7,937 nt of DNA from Myxococcales bacterium (GCA_003153875.1 PMBY01000536.1:1-7937); one strand, 5' to 3'; counted from the first letter of the stretch, positions 1 through 6,249 are shown. Translations and numbers: made by a program. The notes: generated by a model from the sequence alone, not told the origin.

Positions 1-441
1 CCTTGGTTCTCCAACCGCACCAAGTCCATCGTGAAGAGCCCCAAGCTTTACCTGGCCGACACAGGCCTGCTGTGCGCGCTGCTCAACATCACTTCCAAGA
101 CGGCCCTCCGTCAGTCTCCGGCCGTGGGTGCCGTCTGGGAGACTTTCGTGTTCGCGCAACTTCGCCATCGCGAAAGCCATGCCGGCCGCAGCCGCAGCCT
201 CACCTTCTGGCGCGACCGTTCGCGCGAGGTGGATTTCGTGGTCGACCTGGGTGGCCGCGTCGAGCTGTACGAAGCCAAGTGGACTGAACTGCCCGGCGCT
301 GGCGACACCGTGAACCTCGACTTCGTGGCCCGCATCATGGGCAAGCCCCACATCGCCGGCGGCGGCATCATCTGCCGCGCCAACAACAGCTTCCCCTTGC
401 GAGACGCGTTCCACGCTTTGCCGGTGGGCGAGATTCGCTAG
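1..441 (+). CDS. DUF4143-type AAA ATPase, C-terminal part (5' end outside window)
   Basis: The reading frame is open from base 1 to a TAG stop at 439-441, giving 146 visible residues. There is no good internal start, so the gene begins before the window. The segment KSPKLYLADTGLLCALL (visible residues 12-28) is typical of the start of the DUF4143 domain, which follows an AAA+ ATPase domain in this large family of roughly 400-residue proteins. The ATPase half is not visible. WETFVFAQL (46-54) and EVDFVV (77-82) followed by ELYEAKW (88-94) match the PD-(D/E)XK-like pattern of the domain, with D78, E91 and K93 as the likely acidic/lysine core. The family's function is poorly known, and members are common in accessory regions. 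The gene is followed in the same frame by a PIN-toxin remnant. The domain call is firm; the cellular role is unknown. Confidence 0.85.
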   Translation, partial: PWFSNRTKSIVKSPKLYLADTGLLCALLNITSKTALRQSPAVGAVWETFVFAQLRHRESHAGRSRSLTFWRDRSREVDFVVDLGGRVELYEAKWTELPGAGDTVNLDFVARIMGKPHIAGGGIICRANNSFPLRDAFHALPVGEIR

Positions 442-654
442 GCACGCGTACAGTCGAGTCGATTCGCTGTCCGACGTCACCAGATTCAGCCGCTTTCTCT
501 CGACGAGGCCGCCACCCTTTTCTGCGCCAAGCTGCCTGAGCTACACAAGGATCCATTCGATCGCATGCTGGTCTGTCAGGCCATCGTTGGCGGATTGACC
601 CTGCTCACGCCCGATCCCCTGGTCACGCAATATCCGGTCGCCACCGTCTGGTGA
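442..654 (+). pseudogene. Headless PIN-domain (VapC-like) toxin remnant
   Basis: Frame 1 stays open for 70 codons from just after the TAG of the upstream gene to a TGA at 652-654, but it has no ATG and no convincing start or ribosome binding site. The end of the translation is an unmistakable PIN-domain tail: LPELHKDPFDRMLVCQAIVG (starting near 532) followed by GLTLLTPDPLVTQYPVATVW. The DPFDRML motif, the LLTPD segment with the late acidic residue, and the terminal aliphatic-W ending are all typical of VapC-type type II toxins. Only about the C-terminal half of a roughly 130-residue protein remains. The N-terminal half with the first catalytic aspartate is absent, and no antitoxin gene lies upstream. 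I infer a deletion that removed the 5' part and brought the remnant against the ATPase gene. Confidence 0.8.
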
Positions 655-737
655 CAGAGACGAGCGAAGGCGCGTCGACCCCTCAACTACCAGACGCGGT
701 TCCCCGAACGGATCGAAATTCGCAGTCTGTGCTTGGG

Positions 738-1001
738 TCAGGTTTCGTAGACTTCTTTGCGGTGCCCGATCTTGACGATGAGAACGACGTCTGGGGGCTC
801 GATGGTGTAGACAACGCGCCAATCTTCCACACGCAACCGCCGTGCTCCCCTGAAGCTGTACCGCAGGGGCTTGCCGAACTCGACGGGGTGAGAGGCGAGC
901 TTGTTCTCAATGGCCTTGCGGATCCGGGTTGCAACGTCCTTGGACAGTCTTGGGATATCTTCGTGAACGACGCTTTCCAGATATTCGATTCGATAGTTCA
1001 A
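738..1001 (-). CDS. RelE/ParE-family type II toxin
   Basis: This 87-residue protein begins at a TTG (999-1001) that overlaps the antitoxin stop as TTGA, so translation is probably coupled. The length and layout fit the RelE/ParE superfamily: an N-terminal strand (NYRIEYLES), two helices (roughly 14-36), then the conserved GKPLRY (43-48) and GARRLRVEDWRVVYTI (52-67) strands and a terminal IGHRKEVY (78-85). By family comparison, R62, R81 and Y85 are at the positions used by RelE-type ribosome-dependent mRNA endonucleases. A RelE-like mRNA interferase is therefore more likely than a gyrase-directed ParE, although the sequence alone does not settle this. The frame is intact with no sign of decay. 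Local base composition is lower in G+C than the pyrimidine genes (60 of 120 bases are G or C over 961-1080, counted by hand), which suggests acquisition by transfer. Confidence 0.88.
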   Translation of the reverse strand: MNYRIEYLESVVHEDIPRLSKDVATRIRKAIENKLASHPVEFGKPLRYSFRGARRLRVEDWRVVYTIEPPDVVLIVKIGHRKEVYET

Positions 1002-1219
1002 GCCCAGACCTTTTCGTGGGGGATTCTTTTCTGCTTCTTGCTCAACCGCTCATCGGCGACACGAGAGAAGTAGAGATCCTCCTGATATTCCAGTGCTTCT
1101 TCGATCAGGCTCAGTCCCACGCCCGCAACCGACTGATCTCGCTCGTCCGACAGACGCCGCATGGCCTCGTAGATTCTGTCATCGACCGTGATGTTGATCC
1201 GTTTCTTGGTTGTTGGCAT
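998..1219 (-). CDS. Ribbon-helix-helix antitoxin of the RelE-type toxin
   Basis: This 73-residue antitoxin is the first gene of a two-gene toxin-antitoxin operon. I chose the ATG at 1217-1219 because a strong GGAGG lies 8 bases upstream. An upstream in-frame TTG at 1232-1234 would place that ribosome binding site inside the gene. KKRINITVDDRIYEAMRRLS (5-24) is a classic ribbon-helix-helix start: a DNA-contacting beta strand followed by helix A. The second helix spans about 35-46 (GLSLIEEALEYQ). The tail (51-72), with ADERLSKKQKRIPHEKVW, is the toxin-binding part seen in RelB-like antitoxins. The protein is expected to dimerise, neutralise the toxin through this tail, and repress its own promoter, where a matching dyad is visible. 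Confidence 0.88.
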   Translation of the reverse strand: MPTTKKRINITVDDRIYEAMRRLSDERDQSVAGVGLSLIEEALEYQEDLYFSRVADERLSKKQKRIPHEKVWA

Positions 1220-1224
1220 TCTTG

Positions 1225-1232
1225 CCACCTCC
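1225..1232 (-). promoter_or_regulatory. Ribosome binding site of the antitoxin gene
   Basis: The minus strand reads GGAGGTGG, with GGAGG placed 8 bases before the ATG at 1217-1219. This near-consensus Shine-Dalgarno sequence decides the start codon over the upstream in-frame TTG. Confidence 0.8.
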
Positions 1233-1238
1233 AAGCGG

Positions 1239-1268
1239 AGTGTAACACCGGTGGAACACCGCAGTCAA
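1239..1268 (-). promoter_or_regulatory. Promoter of the toxin-antitoxin operon
   Basis: On the minus strand a -35 box TTGACT (1263-1268, five of six consensus bases) and a -10 box TACACT (1239-1244, four of six) are separated by 18 bases. Transcription would start near 1232, giving a very short leader of about a dozen bases that consists mostly of the ribosome binding site. The spacer holds the operator-like dyad described separately. The boxes were found by eye. Confidence 0.6.
1240..1261. promoter_or_regulatory. Operator-like dyad with one-turn direct repeats in the toxin-antitoxin promoter
   Basis: The 20-base GTGTAACACCGGTGGAACAC (1240-1259) is symmetric at 16 of 20 positions: GTGT/ACAC outer arms and a perfect CACCGGTG core. 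The same segment contains AACACCG twice (1244-1250 and 1255-1261), 11 bases apart, or about one helical turn. It sits between the -35 and -10 boxes and overlaps the -10. This is the arrangement expected for two ribbon-helix-helix dimers binding side by side to repress the operon. The geometry is seen; that the antitoxin binds here is an inference. Confidence 0.65.
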
Positions 1269-1304
1269 ACCGCATCCGTTCGGAAGAACGCGTAGGGCCG
1301 GTGA

Positions 1305-1463
1305 CGTGAGGTTGGCGTAGTTCTGGCCGGCTACGCCCACACCTGGGTCTGGGCTGCTGGTGCCGTCTGGTGCTGGGGCGACAACTTCAACGGTGCTCTA
1401 GGCAACAACCCAACCAGCCCTAGCTCAGTTCCAGTCCGCGTCTTGGGCCTCCCTGGTTCCTAA
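1305..1463 (+). pseudogene. RCC1-repeat protein fragment (C-terminal remnant)
   Basis: A frame open from 1305 (after a TGA at 1302-1304) to a TAA at 1461-1463 encodes about 52 residues with no usable start codon. It reads [20 protein letters not shown], then [11 protein letters not shown], then a PVRVLGL-type ending. This is the signature of one RCC1 beta-propeller blade (AG..HT....G.VWCWGDN..G.LG....PV.V.GL). RCC1-repeat proteins are usually several hundred residues long, often secreted, and abundant in myxobacteria. Only one blade and the stop remain, so the rest has been deleted. The stop falls on the last codon of the convergent gene at 1460. Confidence 0.75.
1311..1340. repeat. Inverted repeat downstream of the pyrimidine operon
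   Basis: GTTGGCGTAG (1311-1320) and CTACGCCCAC (1331-1340) pair at nine of ten positions around a 10-base spacer, including a perfect 7-base core (GGCGTAG/CTACGCC). It lies about 120 bases beyond the stop of the last operon gene and inside the RCC1 remnant. It could serve as a hairpin that ends or stabilises the operon transcript, but no T tract follows on either strand, so I do not call it an intrinsic terminator. Confidence 0.35.
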
Positions 1464-2161
1464 ATCACAACCGGCCCGGCCGTATTGCCCGTGAACGCGC
1501 CTTTGTAGATGCGGCCGGCGTTCAGGTGGCCGTGGCGGTGCCAGCGCAGGTAGAGCTGGGAAAGCTTGCCCATGATCTCGTCGCGCCCAGCGCCGGCCAT
1601 GAGCGAATCGTCGACCAGGTTCAGAATCTCGGTGCGGGCGTCGCGCGGGTGAAACAAGAAAGTCTTGGTGAACAGCGGATCCGCGCCGTCCCACACCACG
1701 CGCGCTTCCACTATGGCGCCGACCTCGAAGCCGATGGTACTGCGACGTTCGACCACCGAGAAGCGCGCACCGCCCAGAACGTCTTCCAGCTCCACGCGAT
1801 TGCCCTCGACCTTCGCGATGTCGAACAGGCTGCGGTGACTGGTGGCGATGCGGGCCAGGGCCATGCGCCGGTCGGCATTGGCCGCGTCGGCGGGCGTGCG
1901 CTCCAGCGCGACCAGCGCGGGCGATCGGCCCTCGGCTAGCGGCCTCTCGGCCACGTACCATTCGAGGAACGCCACCGTGCGCGCCTCGTACACCTCGGCG
2001 TCGTCCTCGAAAACTTTACCCGTCCGCGTGAAGTACTCCTCGCGCGCGGCTGCAATCTGCGCGCGAAACGGCGGCGCCGCAAACTCGCCGGCCAGTTGGT
2101 CGAGCAGCGCATGGATGAGGCCGGCCTCGGGGCGCGGCGCCTTGATCTCGTCGTCGCTCAC
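1460..2161 (-). CDS. Conserved-looking protein of unknown function, translationally coupled to carA
   Basis: I do not recognise this 233-residue protein. It starts at a GTG that overlaps the carA stop as GTGA, so it is very probably co-transcribed and co-translated as the last gene of the pyrimidine operon. No signal peptide or membrane segment is visible. The N-terminal half (about 10-110) looks helical and acidic, with an aromatic patch EYFTRTG (42-48) and [11 protein letters not shown] (65-75). Residues about 111-165 form a strand-rich stretch, [20 protein letters not shown] followed by [20 protein letters not shown]. This resembles the small beta-barrel segment (LFEV...V.L.DLL.G..F.V) seen in some SEC-C-associated proteins; the likeness is from memory and weak. 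The C-terminus (about 195-228) is basic and aromatic, with [12 protein letters not shown]. The frame is intact and codon use is high-GC, like its neighbours. A role in pyrimidine or carbamoyl phosphate metabolism is only suggested by position. Confidence 0.75.
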   Translation of the reverse strand: MSDDEIKAPRPEAGLIHALLDQLAGEFAAPPFRAQIAAAREEYFTRTGKVFEDDAEVYEARTVAFLEWYVAERPLAEGRSPALVALERTPADAANADRRMALARIATSHRSLFDIAKVEGNRVELEDVLGGARFSVVERRSTIGFEVGAIVEARVVWDGADPLFTKTFLFHPRDARTEILNLVDDSLMAGAGRDEIMGKLSQLYLRWHRHGHLNAGRIYKGAFTGNTAGPVVI

Positions 2162-3297
2162 CGCGCCTGCTCGTCCATCATCTTGACGAAACGCCCGAAC
2201 AGGTAGCTCGGATCGTTGGGACCCGGCGACGCCTCAGGGTGGTACTGCACGCTGAAGATGGGCAGCCGGTCGTGGCGCATGCCCTCGACGGTCTGGTCGT
2301 TCAGGTTGATGTGCGACAGGACCGCCTTGCCTTGCAGCGAGCCCACGTCCACCGCGAATCCGTGATTCTGCGATGTGATCTCCACCTTGCGCGTGGAAAG
2401 ATCCATCACCGGGTGGTTGGCGCCGTGGTGACCGAACTTCAGTTTGTAGGTCTTGCCGCCCAAGGCGAGCCCCAAGATCTGGTGGCCCAGGCAAATACCG
2501 AAGATGGGCTTGCCGCTCTGGCAAAGCTCGGCGGCGGCTTCCACGGCATACGAGACCGCCGCCGGATCGCCGGGACCGTTGGACAGAAAAATTCCGTCGG
2601 GCTTCAGGTCCAAGACATCGCGGGCGCGCGTGGCCGCTGGCACCACCGTGACCGCGCAAGCGCTCTGGCGCAGGCGGCGCAGGATCCCGCGCTTGATGCC
2701 GAAGTCGTAGGCCACCACGCGGTGGCGAACGGGCGGCACCGGCGTCTTGGTCGCAGGCGCCTGCCACAACCCTTCGTCCCACTGGTAGGGCATGGCGCAG
2801 GTCACTTCCTTGGCCAGGTCCTGCCCTTCCATGGAGGGTGACCGCCGGGCCATGGCCACAGCGGCGTTGGGGTCGTCGATCTTGCGCGTGATCACCGCGC
2901 GCTGGGCGCCGCCGATGCGCAAGCGCCGGGTGATGGCGCGGGTGTCGATGCCAGTGATGCCGGCCACGCCCGACTTCTCCATCAGCTCGGCCAGCGTGCC
3001 CTGGGCGCGCCAGTTGGACACGCGCGGCGACAGGTCGCGCACCACGAAGCCGGCGCAGTAGGGCCGATCCGACTCGAAGTCTTCGGGATTCACGCCCACG
3101 TTGCCGATCTCGGGCGCGGTCATCATCACGATCTGCCCGCGGTAGGATGGATCGGTCAGCACTTCCTGATAGCCGCTCATCGCAGTGTTGAACACCAGCT
3201 CGCCGGTCAGGTCAGCGGCCGAGCCAAAACCCTGGCCCCGGTAGACGGTGCCGTCTTCCAGGGCCAACAGGGCCGGTGCGCTCTTGTTCTCAGACAA
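2158..3297 (-). CDS. carA: Carbamoyl phosphate synthase small (glutaminase) subunit
   Basis: CarA hydrolyses glutamine and channels ammonia to CarB for carbamoyl phosphate synthesis, the first step toward pyrimidines and arginine. The N-terminal small-chain domain (about 6-140) contains [33 protein letters not shown] and [12 protein letters not shown]. The class I glutamine amidotransferase domain (about 190-379) contains [15 protein letters not shown] with nucleophile C269, and QYHPEASPG with H353 and E355. Counting from the TTG at 3295-3297 gives 379 residues and puts the catalytic residues at the same numbers as in E. coli CarA (382 residues). I therefore prefer this start to the GTG at 3330, which would add 11 residues and lengthen the overlap with pyrC to 41 bases. 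The TTG start overlaps the pyrC stop by 8 bases. carB does not follow; an unknown gene does. Confidence 0.95.
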   Translation of the reverse strand: MSENKSAPALLALEDGTVYRGQGFGSAADLTGELVFNTAMSGYQEVLTDPSYRGQIVMMTAPEIGNVGVNPEDFESDRPYCAGFVVRDLSPRVSNWRAQGTLAELMEKSGVAGITGIDTRAITRRLRIGGAQRAVITRKIDDPNAAVAMARRSPSMEGQDLAKEVTCAMPYQWDEGLWQAPATKTPVPPVRHRVVAYDFGIKRGILRRLRQSACAVTVVPAATRARDVLDLKPDGIFLSNGPGDPAAVSYAVEAAAELCQSGKPIFGICLGHQILGLALGGKTYKLKFGHHGANHPVMDLSTRKVEITSQNHGFAVDVGSLQGKAVLSHINLNDQTVEGMRHDRLPIFSVQYHPEASPGPNDPSYLFGRFVKMMDEQAR

Positions 3298-4579
3298 CGA
3301 ACTTCTCTTGGGAAAACACGATCCGTCCACCTACCACAGTCAGCACCGCCCGGCCACGCATAGCGCGCCCGCCAAAGGGTGTGTTGCGCGCCTTGGAACG
3401 AAAGCGGGTGGCATCGCAGATCCAAGCTGCCTGCGGATCGATGACAGTCACATCGGCCGCGCCGCCCAGCGCCAGGCTGCCGCCCGGCAAGCCCAGCACC
3501 TTGGCCGGACCCGCGGACATGCGCATGACCAGCTTGGCTGGCGTCAACACGCCCGCCTCGACCAGTTCCACGGCCAAGGCCAGCGCGGTTTCCAAGCCGA
3601 CCACACCATTGGCCGCCTGCTCGAACTCGACTTCCTTCTCGACCGACGAATGGGGCGCGTGGTCGGTGGCGATGGCATCGATGGTGCCATCAGCCAGGGC
3701 TTCGCGCAGCGCCGCCTGATCGCTCGCCGAGCGCAGCGGCGGGTTCATCTTCAAGAAGGTGTCGTACCCAGCGCAAGCCTCGTCGGTCAGCATCAGGTTG
3801 TGCGGGGTCACCTCGCAGGTGACAGGCAAGCCACGTTTCTTGGCATCGCGAATCAGGCGCACCGATTCGGCGCAACTGATGTGGGCCATGTGGTAGCGAC
3901 CGCCGGTCAGCGCCACCAGTTCCAGATCGCGGGCCAGCATGGCGGATTCCGCCGCCGCCGGCTGCGCGCGAATTCCGAAGCGCGTGGAGGCCAAGCCCTC
4001 GTGCATGGCCCCGCCGGCCGAGAGCGTGCTGTCCTCGCAGTGCTGCACGATCGGCATGTGGAAGCTGCGCGCGTACTCCAAGGCTCGGCGCATGACCTCG
4101 CTGTTCATCACGCCGTGGCCGTCGTCGGACACGGCCACGCAGCCCGCCTCTTGCAGCTCGCCCATGTCGGCCAGGGTCTCGCCCTTCTGGCCTTGCGTGA
4201 TGCACCCGATGGGATAGACGTGCACGGCGCCCTTTTCGCGCGCCCGCTGCACGATTAGGTCGGTCACGGCGCGCGTGTCGTTGGGCGGGTTGGTGTTGGG
4301 CATGCAGCACACGGCGGAAAAACCGCCCGCGGCCGCCGCAGCGGTCCCGGTCTCGATGTTCTCTTTGTATTCCTGGCCGGGCTCGCGCAGATGCACATGC
4401 AGGTCGATGAGCCCCGGCACCACCCAGCAGTCCTTCGCCTCGATGATCTTGGCGCCGGCTGCGGACAGGCCGCGCTCGATGCCCGCGATCTTTCCGTCCT
4501 TGATCAAGACGTCTGCCTGCGCGTCGAACTCGCGCGCAGGATCGAGCACCCGACCGCCGCGCAGAAGAATGTCAGGCAT
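3290..4579 (-). CDS. pyrC: Dihydroorotase, class I
   Basis: This zinc amidohydrolase cyclises N-carbamoyl-aspartate to dihydroorotate, the third step of de novo pyrimidine synthesis. At 429 residues it matches the class I (Bacillus/Aquifex-like) enzymes rather than the shorter E. coli type. Visible metal and substrate motifs are [10 protein letters not shown] (59-68, zinc ligands H61 and H63), MPNTNPP (93-99), SDDGHG (151-156, with the bridging aspartate that replaces a carboxylated lysine in Aquifex-type enzymes), H180, AHIS (232-235, H233), and ATDHAPH (304-310, catalytic/metal D306). All expected residues are present, so it should be active and is not a non-catalytic PyrC-like paralogue. 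The ATG start has GAGGAG 8 bases upstream. The gene lies 39 bases after pyrB and runs 8 bases into carA. Confidence 0.95.
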   Translation of the reverse strand: MPDILLRGGRVLDPAREFDAQADVLIKDGKIAGIERGLSAAGAKIIEAKDCWVVPGLIDLHVHLREPGQEYKENIETGTAAAAAGGFSAVCCMPNTNPPNDTRAVTDLIVQRAREKGAVHVYPIGCITQGQKGETLADMGELQEAGCVAVSDDGHGVMNSEVMRRALEYARSFHMPIVQHCEDSTLSAGGAMHEGLASTRFGIRAQPAAAESAMLARDLELVALTGGRYHMAHISCAESVRLIRDAKKRGLPVTCEVTPHNLMLTDEACAGYDTFLKMNPPLRSASDQAALREALADGTIDAIATDHAPHSSVEKEVEFEQAANGVVGLETALALAVELVEAGVLTPAKLVMRMSAGPAKVLGLPGGSLALGGAADVTVIDPQAAWICDATRFRSKARNTPFGGRAMRGRAVLTVVGGRIVFSQEKFVV

Positions 4580-4587
4580 GAGACTGG

Positions 4588-4593
4588 CTCCTC
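4588..4593 (-). promoter_or_regulatory. Ribosome binding site of pyrC
   Basis: GAGGAG on the minus strand lies 8 bases before the pyrC ATG, inside the only real gap (39 bases, 4580-4618) between operon genes. Unlike the other operon genes, pyrC can therefore be initiated independently instead of by overlap coupling. Confidence 0.7.
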
Positions 4594-4618
4594 AGGTAAG
4601 GGTTGCGCTTGCAGGCCA

Positions 4619-5566
4619 TCATGACTTGCTCCATTCCTCGCCGCTGCCGCCGCCCAGCAGGTAAAGGACGGCCATGCGAATGGCCACGCCCCGGCTGACT
4701 TGCTCCAGGATCACGGAACGCGGGCCGTCGGCCACACCGGGATCGATCTCCACGCCGCGGTTCATGGGCCCGGGGTGCATGACGATGGCGTCGGGCTTGG
4801 CCAAAGCCAGACGGCGTGGATTCAGGCCAAAGTAGCGCGCGTATTCGCGCGTGTTGGGAAAGCGGCTGCCCGCCTTTCGTTCCATCTGAATCCGCAACAT
4901 CATGACCACGTCTGCGCCTTCCAGCGCCGGCTCGATGCGGTCGTAGGTTTCGCAGCCCAGGGCTTCCACCCCGATGGGCAGCAGCGACCGCGGCCCGGCC
5001 ACGCGCACGCGCGCGCCCAGGGTGCGCAGGGCAAAGATGTTGGAGCGGGCCACACGGCTGTGGTCGATGTCGCCGCAGATCACCACGGTCAGGCCCTCGA
5101 TCCTTTTCTTGTGCGCACGGATGGTCGAGGCGTCGAGCAGCGCCTGGGTCGGGTGCTCGTGCGCGCCGTCGCCCGCATTGACGATGGCGGCGCGAATGCG
5201 CTGGCTGAGCAGCAGCGCCGAGCCGGCCTGAGCGTGGCGAATGACCACGATGTCCGGATTCATGGCGTCCAGGTTCATCGCCGTGTCGATCAGCGTCTCG
5301 CCCTTGACCGTGGACGACGAGGAAGCGGTGAAGTTGATCCCGTCGGCTGACAAGCGCTTGGCCGCAATCTCGAATGAGGTGCGGGTGCGCGTCGATGGTT
5401 CCAGGAACAGGTTGATGACTGTCTTGCCGCGCAGGGTGGGCACCTTCTTGATGGGCCGATCCGCGATCTCCAGGAAACGCTCGCCCAGATCGAGAATGGT
5501 GGTGATCTCCTCCCGGGTCAGCTTCTCCATCCCGAGGAGATGCCGTTGTGTGAATCCCCTGGTCAT
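4619..5566 (-). CDS. pyrB: Aspartate carbamoyltransferase catalytic chain
   Basis: The enzyme transfers the carbamoyl group from carbamoyl phosphate to aspartate, the committed step of pyrimidine synthesis. The 315-residue length is normal for the catalytic chain. Visible active-site motifs are [10 protein letters not shown] (57-66, carbamoyl phosphate loop), [10 protein letters not shown] (82-91, the 80s loop with K88), [10 protein letters not shown] (136-145), [10 protein letters not shown] (166-175, R171), MLRIQMER (223-230, R225 and Q227, aspartate site) and [11 protein letters not shown] (264-274). The ATG overlaps the pyrR stop as ATGA, with GAGAGG 8 bases upstream within pyrR. No regulatory chain gene (pyrI) is present. 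With a class I dihydroorotase next door, a PyrB-PyrC assembly like the one known from Aquifex aeolicus is possible, but that is an inference from gene types and order. Confidence 0.96.
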   Translation of the reverse strand: MTRGFTQRHLLGMEKLTREEITTILDLGERFLEIADRPIKKVPTLRGKTVINLFLEPSTRTRTSFEIAAKRLSADGINFTASSSSTVKGETLIDTAMNLDAMNPDIVVIRHAQAGSALLLSQRIRAAIVNAGDGAHEHPTQALLDASTIRAHKKRIEGLTVVICGDIDHSRVARSNIFALRTLGARVRVAGPRSLLPIGVEALGCETYDRIEPALEGADVVMMLRIQMERKAGSRFPNTREYARYFGLNPRRLALAKPDAIVMHPGPMNRGVEIDPGVADGPRSVILEQVSRGVAIRMAVLYLLGGGSGEEWSKS

Positions 5567-6135
5567 TTGGCGATCCTCTCTCGCAGGACGACCCGGTCGG
5601 TCTCCCCGCGATCGGCCAGCATCACGCGCACCGACTGGTCGCCGGTGGTTTGCAGGCGCACGCCCACGTAGTCGGGCTGGATGGGCAACTCACGCCGGCC
5701 ACGGTCGACCAGCACGGCCAACTGGACCGCGCGAGGTCGGCCGTAGTCGGCCAGCACGTCCATGGCGGCGCGTACCGTGCGCCCGGTGAACAAGACGTCG
5801 TCGACCAGCACCACGGTGCGGCCTTCGATGGTCTCGGGCAGCTCGGTGGCCCCGATTTCGGGCTTGGGCAGGCCGAGGAACACGTCATCGCGATAGAGCG
5901 TGATGTCGATGGCGCCCAGCACGGGCCGGCTTTCGCCACTTGCGGCCAGCATCTCGACCATGCGCTCGGCCAGCACCGCGCCGCCGGTGCGGATACCGAT
6001 CAGATAGGGCGCGGGGCCGTTGCGCTCGATGATCTCGAAGGCTATGCGGCGCAAGACCCGGGAGATGCCCACGGCATCGAGAATTTCCCCTCGTTCGACC
6101 AGGTTCTTGTCCGGAGGTGCTGGGCGAAGCTTCAT
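5563..6135 (-). CDS. pyrR: PyrR: pyrimidine operon regulator / uracil phosphoribosyltransferase
   Basis: PyrR proteins bind UMP/UTP and regulate pyr genes by binding the mRNA leader. Many also convert uracil and PRPP to UMP. From the ATG at 6133-6135 the protein has 190 residues, close to the usual 180 or so. Upstream extension to a TTG at 6211-6213 would run into the promoter, and the chosen ATG has AGGGGA 7 bases before it. Visible are [14 protein letters not shown] (46-59), the conserved DITLYRDD (77-84), the PRPP-binding loop [13 protein letters not shown] (108-120), and [18 protein letters not shown] (141-158), which is characteristic of PyrR rather than of general phosphoribosyltransferases. 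It is the first gene of the operon, ahead of pyrB by a 4-base overlap. The usual attenuator-type leader is not apparent. Confidence 0.95.
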   Translation of the reverse strand: MKLRPAPPDKNLVERGEILDAVGISRVLRRIAFEIIERNGPAPYLIGIRTGGAVLAERMVEMLAASGESRPVLGAIDITLYRDDVFLGLPKPEIGATELPETIEGRTVVLVDDVLFTGRTVRAAMDVLADYGRPRAVQLAVLVDRGRRELPIQPDYVGVRLQTTGDQSVRVMLADRGETDRVVLRERIAK

Positions 6136-6142
6136 GTCCGAT

Positions 6143-6148
6143 TCCCCT
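6143..6148 (-). promoter_or_regulatory. Ribosome binding site of pyrR
   Basis: AGGGGA on the minus strand sits 7 bases before the ATG at 6133-6135. Together with the promoter lying just upstream, it supports this start over the upstream TTG of the longer open frame. Confidence 0.6.
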
Positions 6149-6184
6149 GCTTGGGTGGTGGGCCAGGCGCGGCCTTGACCGTCG

Positions 6185-6213
6185 ATAACGCCCGACCCGC
6201 GGCCAACTGTCAA
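6185..6213 (-). promoter_or_regulatory. Promoter of the pyrR-pyrB-pyrC-carA operon
   Basis: The minus strand has a perfect -35 box TTGACA (6208-6213) and, exactly 17 bases on, a weak -10 box CGTTAT (6185-6190; three of six consensus bases). Transcription would start near 6178, leaving a leader of about 43 bases before the pyrR ATG. The only local fold I see in this leader is a 4-base stem AGGC/GCCT (6165-6175). The -35 is convincing, the -10 less so. Confidence 0.6.
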
Positions 6214-6240
6214 GCGGGCAAGTGAGGAATGTTTGCCGGC
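6214..6240. repeat. Inverted repeat between the lipoprotein gene end and the pyr promoter
   Basis: GCGGGCAA (6214-6221) and TTGCCGGC (6233-6240) pair at seven of eight positions around an 11-base loop. The repeat starts 9 bases after the lipoprotein stop codon on the minus strand and abuts the -35 box of the pyr promoter. It could end the lipoprotein transcript, although no T tract follows, or act as a protein site at the promoter. The sequence does not distinguish these. Confidence 0.4.
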
Positions 6241-6249
6241 TACCCCGTG

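Noticed and set aside
541..822. A 93-codon minus-strand open frame across the PIN remnant and the toxin end
   Set aside because: It is an arginine-rich shadow. The plus strand carries the recognisable PIN motif DPFDRML, and the end of the toxin lies on the minus strand in a different frame.
929..1309. A 126-codon open frame on the plus strand across the toxin-antitoxin operon
   Set aside because: It is antisense to two well-supported genes and to their promoter, has no ribosome binding site, and has no family resemblance.
1..1463. A complete defence island or mobile element spanning the left part
   Set aside because: No transposase, integrase, attachment site or terminal repeat is visible. 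There is only a partial DUF4143 gene, one ordinary toxin-antitoxin pair and two gene remnants, which is not enough to claim a system.
3248..4258. A 336-codon open frame on the plus strand, opposite pyrC and carA
   Set aside because: It lies wholly antisense to two enzymes with all their catalytic residues. The translation is rich in His, Arg, Gln and Gly with no recognisable domain.
6136..6213. N-terminal extension of PyrR to a TTG at 6211-6213
   Set aside because: The extension would overlap both promoter boxes and has no PyrR similarity, while the ATG at 6133-6135 has a ribosome binding site and gives the normal family length.
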